Source: Vandiemenella viatica
Lineage: Eukaryota; Arthropoda; Insecta; Orthoptera; Morabidae
Assembly (NCBI GenBank): GCA_031002005.1
Contig: JARYHS010009186.1
Location: 182,926,437-182,990,436 of the forward strand
Length of the DNA: 64,000 nucleotides
Reading direction: 5' to 3'
The notes under the pieces were generated by a model. That model worked only from the letters and a program-made list of their open reading frames with translations, was not told the DNA's origin and searched no databases. A program made the translations under genes and the position numbers. Below, piece after piece: positions 48,707 to 57,300 of this stretch (positions are counted from its first letter, which is position 1; every line of letters starts with the position of its first letter).

Positions 48707-49326
48707 CAGGAGTCCCCAAAGTGATCGATACCGACCCCTTGGGGTAGATAAGAGATCTCCCGGGGTCGATTAATACTAAAGAGGATAAATTAAACTGTAC
48801 AGAAAAAAATAGGAATGTTCTACTAAAAGTCAGGTCAATAAATAAGAGTAAAGCCCATCCTCTCAATTCTCTTCTGTTTGCGAAGTCATGTGAAGTAAAT
48901 GATGAAACTTTCAACCAATTACTTCTGCTCACTGAGGTAAGGTGGCTGTCAAGAGGTGATAGTTGCAGTATTGAGAGTTGAAGACTGCTTTAGGAAGGTG
49001 GATCCATCGCTAAGTGACGAGTTAAAACAGTACAACAATCATCTGCTCTTTTTGGTAGGTCTTTATTCGAAATTTATTCCATCTATGCATAGTTTTGTTC
49101 CTATTTTAGAGATTATAATAATAGTGGAAAGTATCTCGTTTTTCTGTTAATTTTATTGAGTGGATTTTATAAATTATTTCGTTGAGTTGTTATGCAGGCT
49201 TCCTTATTTCTTAGCATCAGAAATGCCATAAATGATTTAATGTTTTTATTAAATACTTGTGGGGGTCGATAAGAAGACAAATATCGTATCAAGGGGTCGA
49301 CGGGGTAAAAAGTTTGGGGACCCTCG
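48707..49326 (+). mobile_element. Internally deleted hAT element with 8-bp target duplication
   Basis: The left end CAGGAGTCCCCAAAG pairs with the reverse complement of the right end (CGAGGGTCCCCAAAC). The 8 bp GTCTAGAT precedes the left end (48699-48706) and follows the right end (49327-49334), a perfect duplication of hAT type. Subterminal repeats of GGGGTCGAT or GGGTAGAT appear at both ends. At 620 bp it lacks most of a transposase gene and is non-autonomous. Confidence 0.9.
48835..49085 (+). pseudogene. hAT transposase fragment (ZBED5/SCAND3-like type)
   Basis: One frame reads NKSKAHPLNSLLFAKSCEVN, then LLLLTEVRWLSRGD; after a frameshift another reads DPSLSDELKQYNNHLLFLVG followed by LYSKF. 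The block TEVRWLSRG followed about 40 residues later by a W/Y...LA.L.DIF.K.N-like block is characteristic of the hAT transposase type that gave rise to vertebrate ZBED5- and SCAND3-like genes. The BED zinc finger, the catalytic residues upstream and the dimerisation end are missing, so only a short central remnant remains. Confidence 0.7.
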
Positions 49327-49334
49327 GTCTAGAT

Positions 49335-49489
49335 TGATTCTAGAATTTGTATCAACTGAAAAACAAAAACCACCTCCACTAAAAGGAAATATTACGTTAT
49401 TGCCACGTTATATAGACAAAAATCGCGTGTTGGCTGTATTTAATGGTTTATATTCTGCTGCTTTATAGATCAATAACGACACAAATCCA
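49335..49489. other. Short AT-rich spacer
   Basis: Nothing recognised. Confidence 0.5.
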
Positions 49490-49910
49490 TAAAAGATGTG
49501 TCCAGTACAAGCCACGCAAACGCCGTTCCGTTCTGATCTGCGGTGGTGACAGGTAGGTACAAAAAAGGATGACCAAAAATGCTGATGGATCGACAACGCC
49601 TAGCGCTTTGCAAATTGTACACGCAATCCGGCGCGTCACGTTTTGTTCGCCCACGCGTGTTGGTTTTCCGATTTCCATCTGCGACGAGTCCCCAGGCAGC
49701 TGTCGCGTGGCGCCCACCAGCCAATCCGCAGCCTGAATACAGATGTGAGCGCCATGTACGACAGCTGCCTTCAGCGGGGCTATCTGCCATCTGCTGACGT
49801 TCGACACCACTTGCACTTCCTACCTCACCGGTCTGATAAAGCACAGCCGCGACTCGGGGCTCGGAAATTGGCCTCTATCTCGCGTGCCGATCAGCCGTTG
49901 TGAACTCGCT
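49490..49910. promoter_or_regulatory. Candidate CpG island or promoter region
   Basis: Strongly CpG-rich compared with its flanks, with overlapping frames on both strands (124 and 117 codons minus; 86 and 72 codons plus). A CCAAT box occurs in CCAGCCAATCCGC near 49718. No protein domain is recognised in any frame. It is a candidate promoter, though no downstream gene is visible. An unclassified repeat is the main alternative. Confidence 0.3.
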
Positions 49911-50560
49911 ATCGGTGGTAGTTCTTCCTAAGGGCCTTACGACAAAGTCACCTCTAGCAAACGTTATTTCAGATATCCTTCTGAATAATACGACTGATAA
50001 TGCGGGGATATAAAAGGCGAAGTTCAATGAGATTCAACTTTCAAGATAAAACCCATCAAAGCTATTCACATCTCAAAAAACAAAACAGTTCTATTTACGT
50101 AAATAAAAAAAATAGGATTTTGACTAAAATTAGATTAAAGAACATAAAAAACACTACAATTTTAATAGTATCCTGTGTATTTCTTATTTTGAAAATGCTG
50201 TCAATTTTTGTTCTAAGGCGCGACGTTGTTATTATTGTTTAGATCCAAAAAATGTAAATTTATGATGGAGGGATCCTGGAAAAATCAGTCCCCTTATAAT
50301 AAAAAGTGTGGCCCTGTACACTGCGAGACATTTCTGGGTACATCGCTGCTACTACAATTCATCCTTTAAATTTTTACTCGGCAAATTCTCTTAGTGCAAA
50401 AAATTTAATTGAAATTACAATGATTTGTGTACAGTAATCAATCAAACCTGAAATGTATCAAAATGTAGTCAAGAGCAGGGCGCCAATGAAATTTACCTAG
50501 TGGTTTATACATTTAAAAATTAGTTAAGTATTAATTTTAATACGATTGGTAACGGTATTA
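49911..50560. other. AT-rich DNA, no gene seen
   Basis: An 80-codon frame (50000-50242) is lysine-rich with a hydrophobic end; this reflects AT-rich codons and no family is recognised. Confidence 0.45.
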
Positions 50561-50562
50561 TA

Positions 50563-51218
50563 CGAAGGGCAGTCAAAAAGTTCCCGGAATTTTGTCGCAG
50601 TGTTGGCAGTAAAAAAGTTCCCGGAACTCTACCATAATTTTGAAATTTTTTATGCAGTTGTTATGAGTTTGACAGGTCATAACAGGCAGTGTGACTGCAT
50701 TGTAGCTGAAGGTAGGTCTGTGTGGTAATCAGTTGGCGCGATGTCGCAGTTTGAGCAAAGGGCGAACATCAAGTTCATGTGGAGATTAGGGAAGTCTGCT
50801 TCAGAGACATTGTTAGCCTTACAAACAGTTTACCGTGACGATTCGTTAAAGAAAACAGCCGTTTAAGAGTGGTTTTCAAGATTTAATGGTAGACAGGAAT
50901 CGCTGGAAGACGAGAGTCGCAGTGGGAGACCTTCAACTTCCAGAAACGAAGCAATGGTCGAGCAAGTGAAACAGTTAATCAGATCAGACCGAAGAATGAC
51001 CAAGGACGAGTCGGCACAAGAAGGACGAGTGACGGCTGTACTTCTGAAGATACCAAACCAGGATTTTCATCGTTGTTTACAGCAATGGCAGGAGCGGTGG
51101 AGCAAGTGTGTGTGTTCAGAAGGAGCCTACTATAAAGGAGATTAAGTAAATTTTTACTTATGTTTTGTTAACAAAGATTAACAATGAAATTCCGGGAACT
51201 TTTTGACTGCCACTCGAA
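50563..51218 (+). mobile_element. Internally deleted mariner element
   Basis: The left end CGAAGGGCAGTCAAAAAGTT with CCCGGAATTT corresponds to the reverse complement of the right end (GTGGCAGTCAAAAAGTTCCC and GGAATTTC). TA lies immediately left (50561-50562) and at 51219-51220 on the right. A second copy of AAAAAGTTCCCGGAA lies just inside the left end at 50612-50626, a subterminal repeat. The element is about 656 bp, half the usual length. Confidence 0.85.
50741..51145 (+). pseudogene. Mariner transposase with the catalytic core deleted in frame
   Basis: From ATG at 50741 one frame runs to TAA at 51143-51145 with a single internal stop (TAA at 50864-50866, codon 42). Residues 1-95 look like the mariner N-terminal DNA-binding part: MSQFEQRANIKFMWRLGKSA, a second helix-turn-helix EWFSRF, then DESRSGRPSTSRNEA and VEQVKQLIRSDRRMT. 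Residues from about 109 (IPNQDFHRCLQQWQERWSK, then CSEGAYYKGD) look like the mariner C-terminal tail. The roughly 200 residues between, holding all three catalytic aspartates, are gone, but the frame is kept. With the stop read as the lost sense codon the product would be a DNA-binding fragment only. It is inactive as an enzyme. Confidence 0.8.
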
Positions 51219-51220
51219 TA

Positions 51221-51802
51221 TTTCAAAAACTTAATATATAATTAAAACGATCGATTTGACTTGGATAATTAATAGACAAGTCAACATGAAATTTCGTCAC
51301 AACCAATGTTATTATTGCATATTTTGCAATCGCACTAAGAAAAACCGCTTCACTGAAGTTGAAAGCAAATAAATTTTAACAGAACGCAAATATTTAAATT
51401 GTTTTATGACCCACATGAGATTCATTTGTTGCGGACTGTTTTAAATCAATACAATGTTATTACTACAGACAGGGTAAATCTCGCAATGGTAAATCGTACT
51501 TCTGTGGGTAGCTAGCCACGGATGTCCTGTCAACTGTTTCTAGGAAACGTTATAACGTTGAAAGGCGACTACGGGTCACAGAATGTCACTACGGGTCAGC
51601 TGCTCTGCTCAGCCTGAATTGAAGACGTGATATTTCAGCAGGAGACGAAGACAAATTAATCGAAGACCACTTATTGATCCTACCTGGACTCGGTTGTGTC
51701 CTCGTATCGTACTGTGCAGTGGGGAGGGGGAATAAGATTCTTTTAGCCTGTACTTTTACGGTGTGACCGACTCATCAGATTCGCTCACGTGCAACAAAAA
51801 TA
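51221..51802. other. AT-rich spacer, no gene seen
   Basis: No recognised content apart from a GC-richer patch near 51560-51750. Confidence 0.45.
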
Positions 51803-51812
51803 TGAACATTTA

Positions 51813-52059
51813 AGTTGTTTTTTTTTTAACTGCTTAACGTCTCTTAACAGCGAGGTCTTTAGAGACGGGAAAGGATGGGAGGCAATTAAAGGGAAGGAAT
51901 ACGGCCATGGCCTTTTTTGAAAGAAGCATCCCGGAATTCACCTGGAGTGATTTGGGGAAACCATGGAAAACCCAAATCTTGATGCCCGGACGGGGATTCG
52001 AACCGCCGTCCTCCCGAATGCGAGGCCAGAAGGCTAACCGTTACATCACCACTCTCGGT
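51813..52059 (-). repeat. SINE-A, full-length reference copy with 10-bp target duplication
   Basis: Flanked by TGAACATTTA at 51803-51812 and 52060-52069, an exact 10-bp duplication that fixes both ends. On the minus strand: head ACCGAGAGTGGTGATGTAAC, GGCCTCGCATTCGGGAGGAC, perfect B box GGTTCGAATCC, then CCGTCCGGGCATC, body with GGTTTTCCATGGTTTCCCC and AAGGCCATGGCCGTATTCC, and a 3' end with an A tail (T run at low coordinates). At about 247 bp it is the best guide to family structure. Confidence 0.9.
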
Positions 52060-52069
52060 TGAACATTTA

Positions 52070-52710
52070 GGCACTGCGAACAGTGGCCTTGCGGTGCTTG
52101 GTTAAGAAGGGATTGACGCAATTTTTCAGTTGTCACAGCTACCTTAAAGTATGCTTCGAAAGAAGTCCTTATTTAGGGTGTGAAGGTGGTGCGCGCCCTT
52201 TACGATCTGTACGCCCCTAGGTTATAACTATGGTGCGGGGCTTCATAGGTAAATACAAACTTGATTTTTTTATGTATTATTGTCATTCCTTACTGTTGTC
52301 ACTTTTTGTAGTGCTTTGGCTGGCACCGGCTCCAAAAATAACTGATTATTGTAAAAATTTCAATAAGTAATATCGATTACAATTATTCAATTAATAAACC
52401 TTTTAGTGCAAAACATTGAATAAAGTAATGATAGCAAAAACATAAGAGCATAACTTACTGAAGAATCTAAATTTTGTAATGTGGTTTTTGCATCGTTTCC
52501 GAGAGTGAAGTGAACGATGATAGCAAGTGAAGCCAGCACATTCAATTTCTTGACTTATGATCCATAGATAAGATGTTGCCATTTTAGTGCTGTTGTTACA
52601 ACCAAACATCCTCGGCATAAGCCCGCAAAATTACAAACTAAAAAGTTTTAGTAACAATATGAAACAATAGGAAGTTAAAAGATTAACATCACAAAACGAT
52701 GACACCCGCT
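52070..52710. other. AT-rich DNA, no gene seen
   Basis: No gene or repeat recognised. Confidence 0.45.
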
Positions 52711-52738
52711 ATTTTTTTTTTTTTTTTTTTTTTTTTTT
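52711..52738 (-). repeat. Poly(T) run, possible tail of a minus-strand retroposon
   Basis: About 27 consecutive T. Long A tails usually mark retroposed copies; if so, the element lies at higher coordinates on the minus strand. The sequence there (from 52740) is not a family I recognise and no target duplication was found. Confidence 0.6.
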
Positions 52739-52739
52739 G

Positions 52740-53289
52740 TATTTTGATTTAATGCGACCCTGGCTTAGGATTTGTAACATCTCAAGCTGTAACTTGCTAT
52801 TTTCCTTCCTCACTCAGAATCCAGTTTTCTTGACTTTTATGGCGTGTTTGAAACAGGTCAGTGAATGTCACATTATCGCAGCTAACCACCGCATCTACCG
52901 ACGCGATTTGCATCTCCACGCCGCATCATTCAAAATGTATAGTGCCTGTCTGGAACTTCGCTCCCAATTATTCAACTAGACAGTATCGCACCCCTGTGCG
53001 TATCTGCGTATTATCTGTCTTTAGCAATGAAGCTCGTTGGTCTGTTACAAACTATATTGATTTTTTTGGCGTAGTTGTGGTGTATGAACAGCTGTTCTGA
53101 TACTACTGATTTGACCCTACCTCTTGAATTTTATCCCTTATAGATGACATACGATTAAACCTGTGACTGCTGAATTAAAATACTTTACCAGTAATTTAAT
53201 CCAGTGACACTCCACGAGAATGCGACATATCTGAGTTTCGCTATTCGTTGGTATTACTATTAGTCTAGAATGTATGAATACATCTTCAC
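52740..53289. other. No gene recognised
   Basis: Overlapping plus-strand frames of 80 (52737-52979) and 79 codons (52861-53100) show no known motif. If the poly(T) is a retroposon tail, this stretch may be its body. Confidence 0.35.
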
Positions 53290-53570
53290 CCTTCCCACTT
53301 CCGAATCTAGGGAAGGGAGGGACGTGGAGGTGGGGGATGGGGGCTCAAACCGGGGCACTTGCCCCGGGCGGCAACTGCAGGGAAACAGCAAAAATGTGTT
53401 AGGGTGACAATTTATGTAGCGCCGAACCTTTTTTACCTCTACTACTGCCCGGGGTGTCGACAACTGGGGCGGTGGCACTTGAGTGGTGGCAAAATAATGT
53501 TGTAAGGGGCGGCAATCTCACAGTTTTTGCCCCTGCTCGGAAAATTCATAGATCCGTCGGTATTTAGTTC
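53290..53570. repeat. Probable hAT-type non-autonomous remnant, G-rich
   Basis: A segment rich in GGGG on the plus strand with CACTTGCCCCGGGCGGCAAC near its left part. Its right end, read on the minus strand, is GACGGATCTATGAATTTTCC followed by GAGCAGGGGCAAAAA. The left end CACTTCCGAATCTAGGGA resembles it loosely. This style (GGGGCA.TGCCCCGGGCG..AC inside, (G/C)GGATCTA outside) matches hAT-like repeats known to me from other genomes. I found no 8-bp duplication. Confidence 0.4.
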
Positions 53571-53971
53571 CTCATAACGTAAAGGGCACGAAGTTACATT
53601 AATAGGTAAAGGAGCATGGAGAGATTTGCAAGTAAGATGTCAATAGGAGTTCTTGTGACGTTGTTTACAATACATTCTGAAAGATTTGAGCAGCGACAAA
53701 TAATTACATGAAGATAAAAATGAAGATGACTGAATGCGAGGAAAAAATAGATACTTTTTATCGGCTTGATGCACAAGCAGAGGTGATGGATCTTAGTAAA
53801 CTATGCTAACAGATAACAATTCAACGCTGTGGTACTAATATCTATTTTTCGCCGTCCATTCCATGAGAAGTAGAAGTCTGGTATTTAAATCAGAGATAAA
53901 GGGTGAGGTTATTCAAACACGTTACTACCCTAAATAGTTGGGTTACGTTATGTGCGGATTACAACTAGGAT
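53571..53971. other. AT-rich DNA, no gene seen
   Basis: Nothing recognised. Confidence 0.45.
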
Positions 53972-54299
53972 TGTAACAGAGGTCATCTTAGCGGATACGG
54001 ATACAGATGCGGATGTTCAGTGCTTGATATCGGTGGATGCGGGTATTTTGCGGAAACGGATGAGTAAGTGGAAAAATATATTTATAATTTTTAAAATTTT
54101 AATATTTAGACAAAAGTAAACTTAAAACTGGAATAAGTACATTTTTTATCGCAAATTCTACATTTCGCATACGCAAAGTCTGTTTCCATCTGCCTCATCT
54201 TTCAACAGCAAAAAAAGTTTAATGATTTAACAAGTGAACTGAATTATTTACGTAACTACGCAAGCGTAAAAAAAAAAAAAAGAATCTTTGTCACATGAA

Positions 54300-54720
54300 C
54301 TTTGCGGAGTTCGCGGCTCGATTACTTGAAGCGTGCCCAGCATCCACCTTTCCACCGCTCTAGCGTCTCATTCATAGTCCAATTTGTAGGACCTACGATG
54401 ATCCGATTTTCCGATATAGCACTCTTGTTGGACGAAAGAAAGGGTTGCGGGACTACATGCATGAGGTGTTGGATGTGGTTGGACTTCCATACATCCAACA
54501 CGGACCCTTGCCGTTCAGCAAGTTCTGGCGTTGGATCTTGATTGAAGGAAACGCTCTACTAGTCTGTGATAAAGACACTGCTGTCCCGCAGGGAAGTACT
54601 AGTGGAAAGTACTGCTTGGACCCCTTCTGGTAGCGTGAATGGGTAAGCGCATCCTACGTTGGCTCTACATAGAGGCCCTACAAGTTGGACGGTGAATAGG
54701 CCGATTTACGTTAGATGCAA
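54300..54720 (+). other. GC-balanced stretch with two phased frames, unclassified
   Basis: A frame near 54436-54633 reads RDYMHEVLDVVGLPY, then IQHGPLPFSKFWRWILIEGN, then a stop after LDPFW; an overlapping frame covers 54302-54541. The local composition is more gene-like than its surroundings and could be part of the outer element's coding remnant, a captured exon or chance. No family is recognised. Confidence 0.25.
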
Positions 54721-55174
54721 GTTAAAACTTGTAAATTCGTGGTTAATTAATAACATCGCTCAGTTCATTGTTACTTTTATTGCAGTATCGTAAGAAAGGA
54801 AACAACCACGTTTTTATTGGCTAAGCCAGGGGTGGCCAACCCAAATGATCTCGCGGGCCACTTTGGAAATGCATCATAACTCCGCGAGCCACATGTAAAA
54901 TTATATATCCCCATATTAGATTTAGCCCCACTATAGACATTTTTTTCGAGTGAAAAGTTGAAAGAAAATGAGTTATTATTATTGTGTTTACTATTATTCT
55001 TACATGTAAACATAGGTAATGTAATAATAATGACACTAAACGCACATTTTAAAGAAATATATAACACTAAAAATGATATATAAGAAATATATAAATGTAA
55101 ATTAAATAAATTTTGAAAACTGGATGCACAAATAATGTATTTTTTAGTACTTTTGTTTTTAACATTATAAAATA

Positions 55175-55208
55175 CACAGACGGAAAAAAAAATCCCAACA
55201 CCAAGAAA
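55175..55208. repeat. Tc1 terminal inverted repeat, low-coordinate end (element 3')
   Basis: 34 bp matching its partner at 56569-56602 without mismatch, including a run of nine A. Confidence 0.95.
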
Positions 55209-55338
55209 AAATTATTGTAGAGTAATGAAATTTGGACAATGCATTTGTCAAGTTAACATGTTTAATTGATTAAATTTTCAAGATCACAGGTTAATTTAAG
55301 CTCAAGAAAATGCATTTCAAATGTGAAATACTGTTAAA

Positions 55339-56361
55339 TTAATAGCCGGTGTAACCTCCAGAATTTTGAATGCAAGCCTGCAAACGTGAATGCATTGTGT
55401 CATACAGGTTTCGAATGTCACTTTGTGGTATGGAGTTCCATGCTTGTTGTACTTGTGCTGTCAATACTGGGACGGTCAGTGCTGGCTGTGGATGATGCTG
55501 GAGTTGTCGTCCAATGATATCCCATACGTGTTCAATTGGAGACAGATCTGGTGATCTCGCAGGCCAAGGTAACATGTCGACACTCTGTAGAGCACGTTGC
55601 GAGACAACAGCGGTATGAGGGCGAGCGTTATCCTGTTGAAAAACTCCCCCTTGAATGCTGTTCATGAATGGCAGCACTACAGGTTGAATTACCAGACTGA
55701 CGTACAAATTTGCAGTCAGTGTGTTTGGTATAACCACAAGAGTGCTCCTGCTGTCATAGGAAATTGCTCCCCAGACCATGACTCCAGGTGTAGGTCCAGT
55801 GTGTCTAGGCCGCAGACAGTTTGGTTGCAGGCGTTCCCCTGGCCTCCTTCTGACCAACACTCGGCCATCACTGGCACCAAGGCAGAACCTGCTTTCATCA
55901 GAAAACACAACAGATCTCCACTCCGTCCTCCAATGAGCTCTGGCTTGACACCACTGGAGTCGCAAACGGCGATGGCTTGTAGTCAGTGGAATGCACGCTA
56001 CAGGGCGCCTGGCTCGGAGCTGTCCTTGAAGTAACCGATTTCTAACAGTTCTTTGTGTCACTGTGGTACCAACTGCAGCTCGAATTTCTGCCGCAGACGC
56101 AGTACGATGCGCCACAGCTGTACGCCGAATACGGCGGTCTTCCCTCTCAGTAGTGCCACGTGGCCTCCCGGAACCCGGTCTTCTTGAGGCAGTACCATCC
56201 CTTGACCACTGCACCCAACAATCATGCACAGTGGATACATTCCGGCCAAGTCTTTCTGCAATATCGCGAAAAGAAAATCCACCTTCTCGTAGCCCTATTA
56301 CACGACCTCGTTCAAACTCGGTGAGCTGTTGATAATGGCTTCTTCGTCTTCTTAAAGGCAT
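55339..56361 (-). CDS. Tc1-type transposase, intact
   Basis: Encodes a 340-residue enzyme, normal length for Tc1 transposases, which cut the element out and insert it at TA sites in the nucleus. Residues about 10-60 form the first helix-turn-helix (LTEFERGRVIGLREGG and IAERLGRNVSTV). A GRPR DNA-minor-groove motif sits at 65-68, and a second helix-turn-helix covers about 75-130. The DDE catalytic domain follows: D155 in VVFSDESRF, D244 in FQQDNARPHT and E277 in SPDLSPIEHVW. By my count D244 and E277 are separated by 32 residues, two fewer than the DD34E usual for Tc1. The ATG at 56361 is the first in the frame and lies upstream of the helix-turn-helix, so it is taken as the start. The stop follows a GGYTGY end. 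No frameshift or internal stop is present. The gene fills most of the space between the inverted repeats. Confidence 0.96.
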   Translation of the reverse strand: MPLRRRRSHYQQLTEFERGRVIGLREGGFSFRDIAERLGRNVSTVHDCWVQWSRDGTASRRPGSGRPRGTTEREDRRIRRTAVAHRTASAAEIRAAVGTTVTQRTVRNRLLQGQLRARRPVACIPLTTSHRRLRLQWCQARAHWRTEWRSVVFSDESRFCLGASDGRVLVRRRPGERLQPNCLRPRHTGPTPGVMVWGAISYDSRSTLVVIPNTLTANLYVSLVIQPVVLPFMNSIQGGVFQQDNARPHTAVVSQRALQSVDMLPWPARSPDLSPIEHVWDIIGRQLQHHPQPALTVPVLTAQVQQAWNSIPQSDIRNLYDTMHSRLQACIQNSGGYTGY

Positions 56362-56568
56362 TCTTGGCTAACATCAACTCACTATGTCAAATCTCAGCGG
56401 TAAATAACGTTCACAAACTTTACAGCGCGTATTTAAAGCAAACCTGATTTGCAAGCTCTGAGTAGCGCTACTAGCGCCACACTTATGCGCGAAGCGCGAA
56501 ATTTGAATCGATGTCATCTTTCAGATGTATAAACACGCCTACCAAATTTCGTTTATCTAACACAAGTC

Positions 56569-56602
56569 TTTCTTGGTGTTGGGATTTTTTTTTCCGTCTG
56601 TG
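56569..56602. repeat. Tc1 terminal inverted repeat, high-coordinate end (element 5')
   Basis: 34 bp, exact inverse of 55175-55208. The transposase start codon lies about 208 bp inside this end. Confidence 0.95.
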
Positions 56603-56822
56603 TAAATATATTTTGTAAAAGTGTGATGAATCTCGCGGGCCGGAAAATATTCAAGGCGGGCGGCGGGTTGGCCACCCCTGGGCTAAGCGATTCTCATACA
56701 AAGAGAAAAAAAATCGGATATATGTATTGCAATGTAAACAAAACATCCACTATACCTCCACATTAAAAATTGCAATGCGGATGCGAAAGCGGAGGCAGAA
56801 TTTCATGCGGAGCTCTGTTACA

Positions 56823-57059
56823 TCGCTACTTGGCTGGATGGAACCTTCCGGTGAGGGCTTACTCGCCTGGTTTCAGAGATTGGCTGGCCAGTTCTTTCCC
56901 TTCGTGTGGTAAAGTATTATAGACTGTATGTGGTTAGTGTTGTTCCGTGCAATGTAATGGAACACGACTAAGGATAAAGGGAGAGGATGAATGCTGGTGA
57001 AGGCCTATCTGATAGGCCCTATCAGTTTCGAAAGACATCAAGGAACCACCGAGCTTAAC
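56823..57059. other. Spacer, nothing recognised
   Basis: A 61-codon frame (56727-56912) extends into this area from the outer element flank without known motifs. Confidence 0.4.
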
Positions 57060-57300
57060 GTAACCGACGGACCAACCACTATCAACACCATCATATGACC
57101 TTATTCAATACGCACTTCTGAACGGTATGGGTTTTAACACTTGACTTCAGCACACAATCTGGTGTATAGGAGCCGTACACCACTAACTCTCCTACCTTGC
57201 TGGTCAAGTCCCGATCAATAAAATTACTCCAGTCATCGGGGTAGGAACCCAACAAGCCGTATGAGATGCCGTAACGACATGAACCAAAAGGGTGGCTAGA
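57060..57300 (-). repeat. SINE-D copy, diverged
   Basis: Aligns on the plus strand with 63000-63285: CTTAACGTAACCGACGGACC, a CCTTATTCAATACGCACT block (versus CCTTACTCGATACGCACT), then GACTTCAGCACACAATCTG (versus GACTTTGGTCCACAATCTG) and GTGTATAGG. The tRNA-like head expected at the right end is too diverged to identify. Confidence 0.55.

Larger units (their letters stand above)
55175..56602 (-). mobile_element. Complete Tc1-type element
   Basis: Perfect 34-bp inverted repeats (from CACAGACGG to CACCAAGAAA) at 55175-55208 and 56569-56602, flanked by TA at 55173-55174 and 56603-56604. Total 1428 bp with one transposase gene on the minus strand. Identical ends plus an unbroken gene point to recent insertion. 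Confidence 0.95.
54827..56680. mobile_element. Short hAT element (MITE-like) interrupted by a Tc1 insertion
   Basis: The left end CAGGGGTGGCCAACCC and the reverse complement of the right end are identical over 16 bp. The 8 bp GGCTAAGC lie at 54819-54826 and 56681-56688, a perfect hAT-type target duplication. Inside the ends are GCGGGCCAC and GCGGGCCGG strings on either side of the Tc1. Removing the 1428-bp Tc1 and its extra TA leaves about 424 bp with no coding frame, so the element is non-autonomous. Confidence 0.92.
53972..56822. mobile_element. Possible outer element carrying the Tc1/hAT nest
   Basis: TGTAACAGAGGTC at 53972 and its inverse GAGCTCTGTTACA ending at 56822 form short inverted ends. 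Both flanks are rich in GCGGAT and GCGGATGCGG strings that are absent elsewhere, suggesting they belong to one element of about 1 kb that was split by the hAT insertion. No matching target duplication was found, so the call is tentative. Confidence 0.35.

Noticed and set aside
55597..56034. 145-codon plus-strand frame opposite the transposase
   Set aside because: It is the antisense shadow of the Tc1 transposase gene.
54827..56680. Treating the Tc1 and hAT ends as one composite transposon
   Set aside because: Each set of ends has its own type of target duplication (TA versus 8 bp), so they are two separate, nested insertions.
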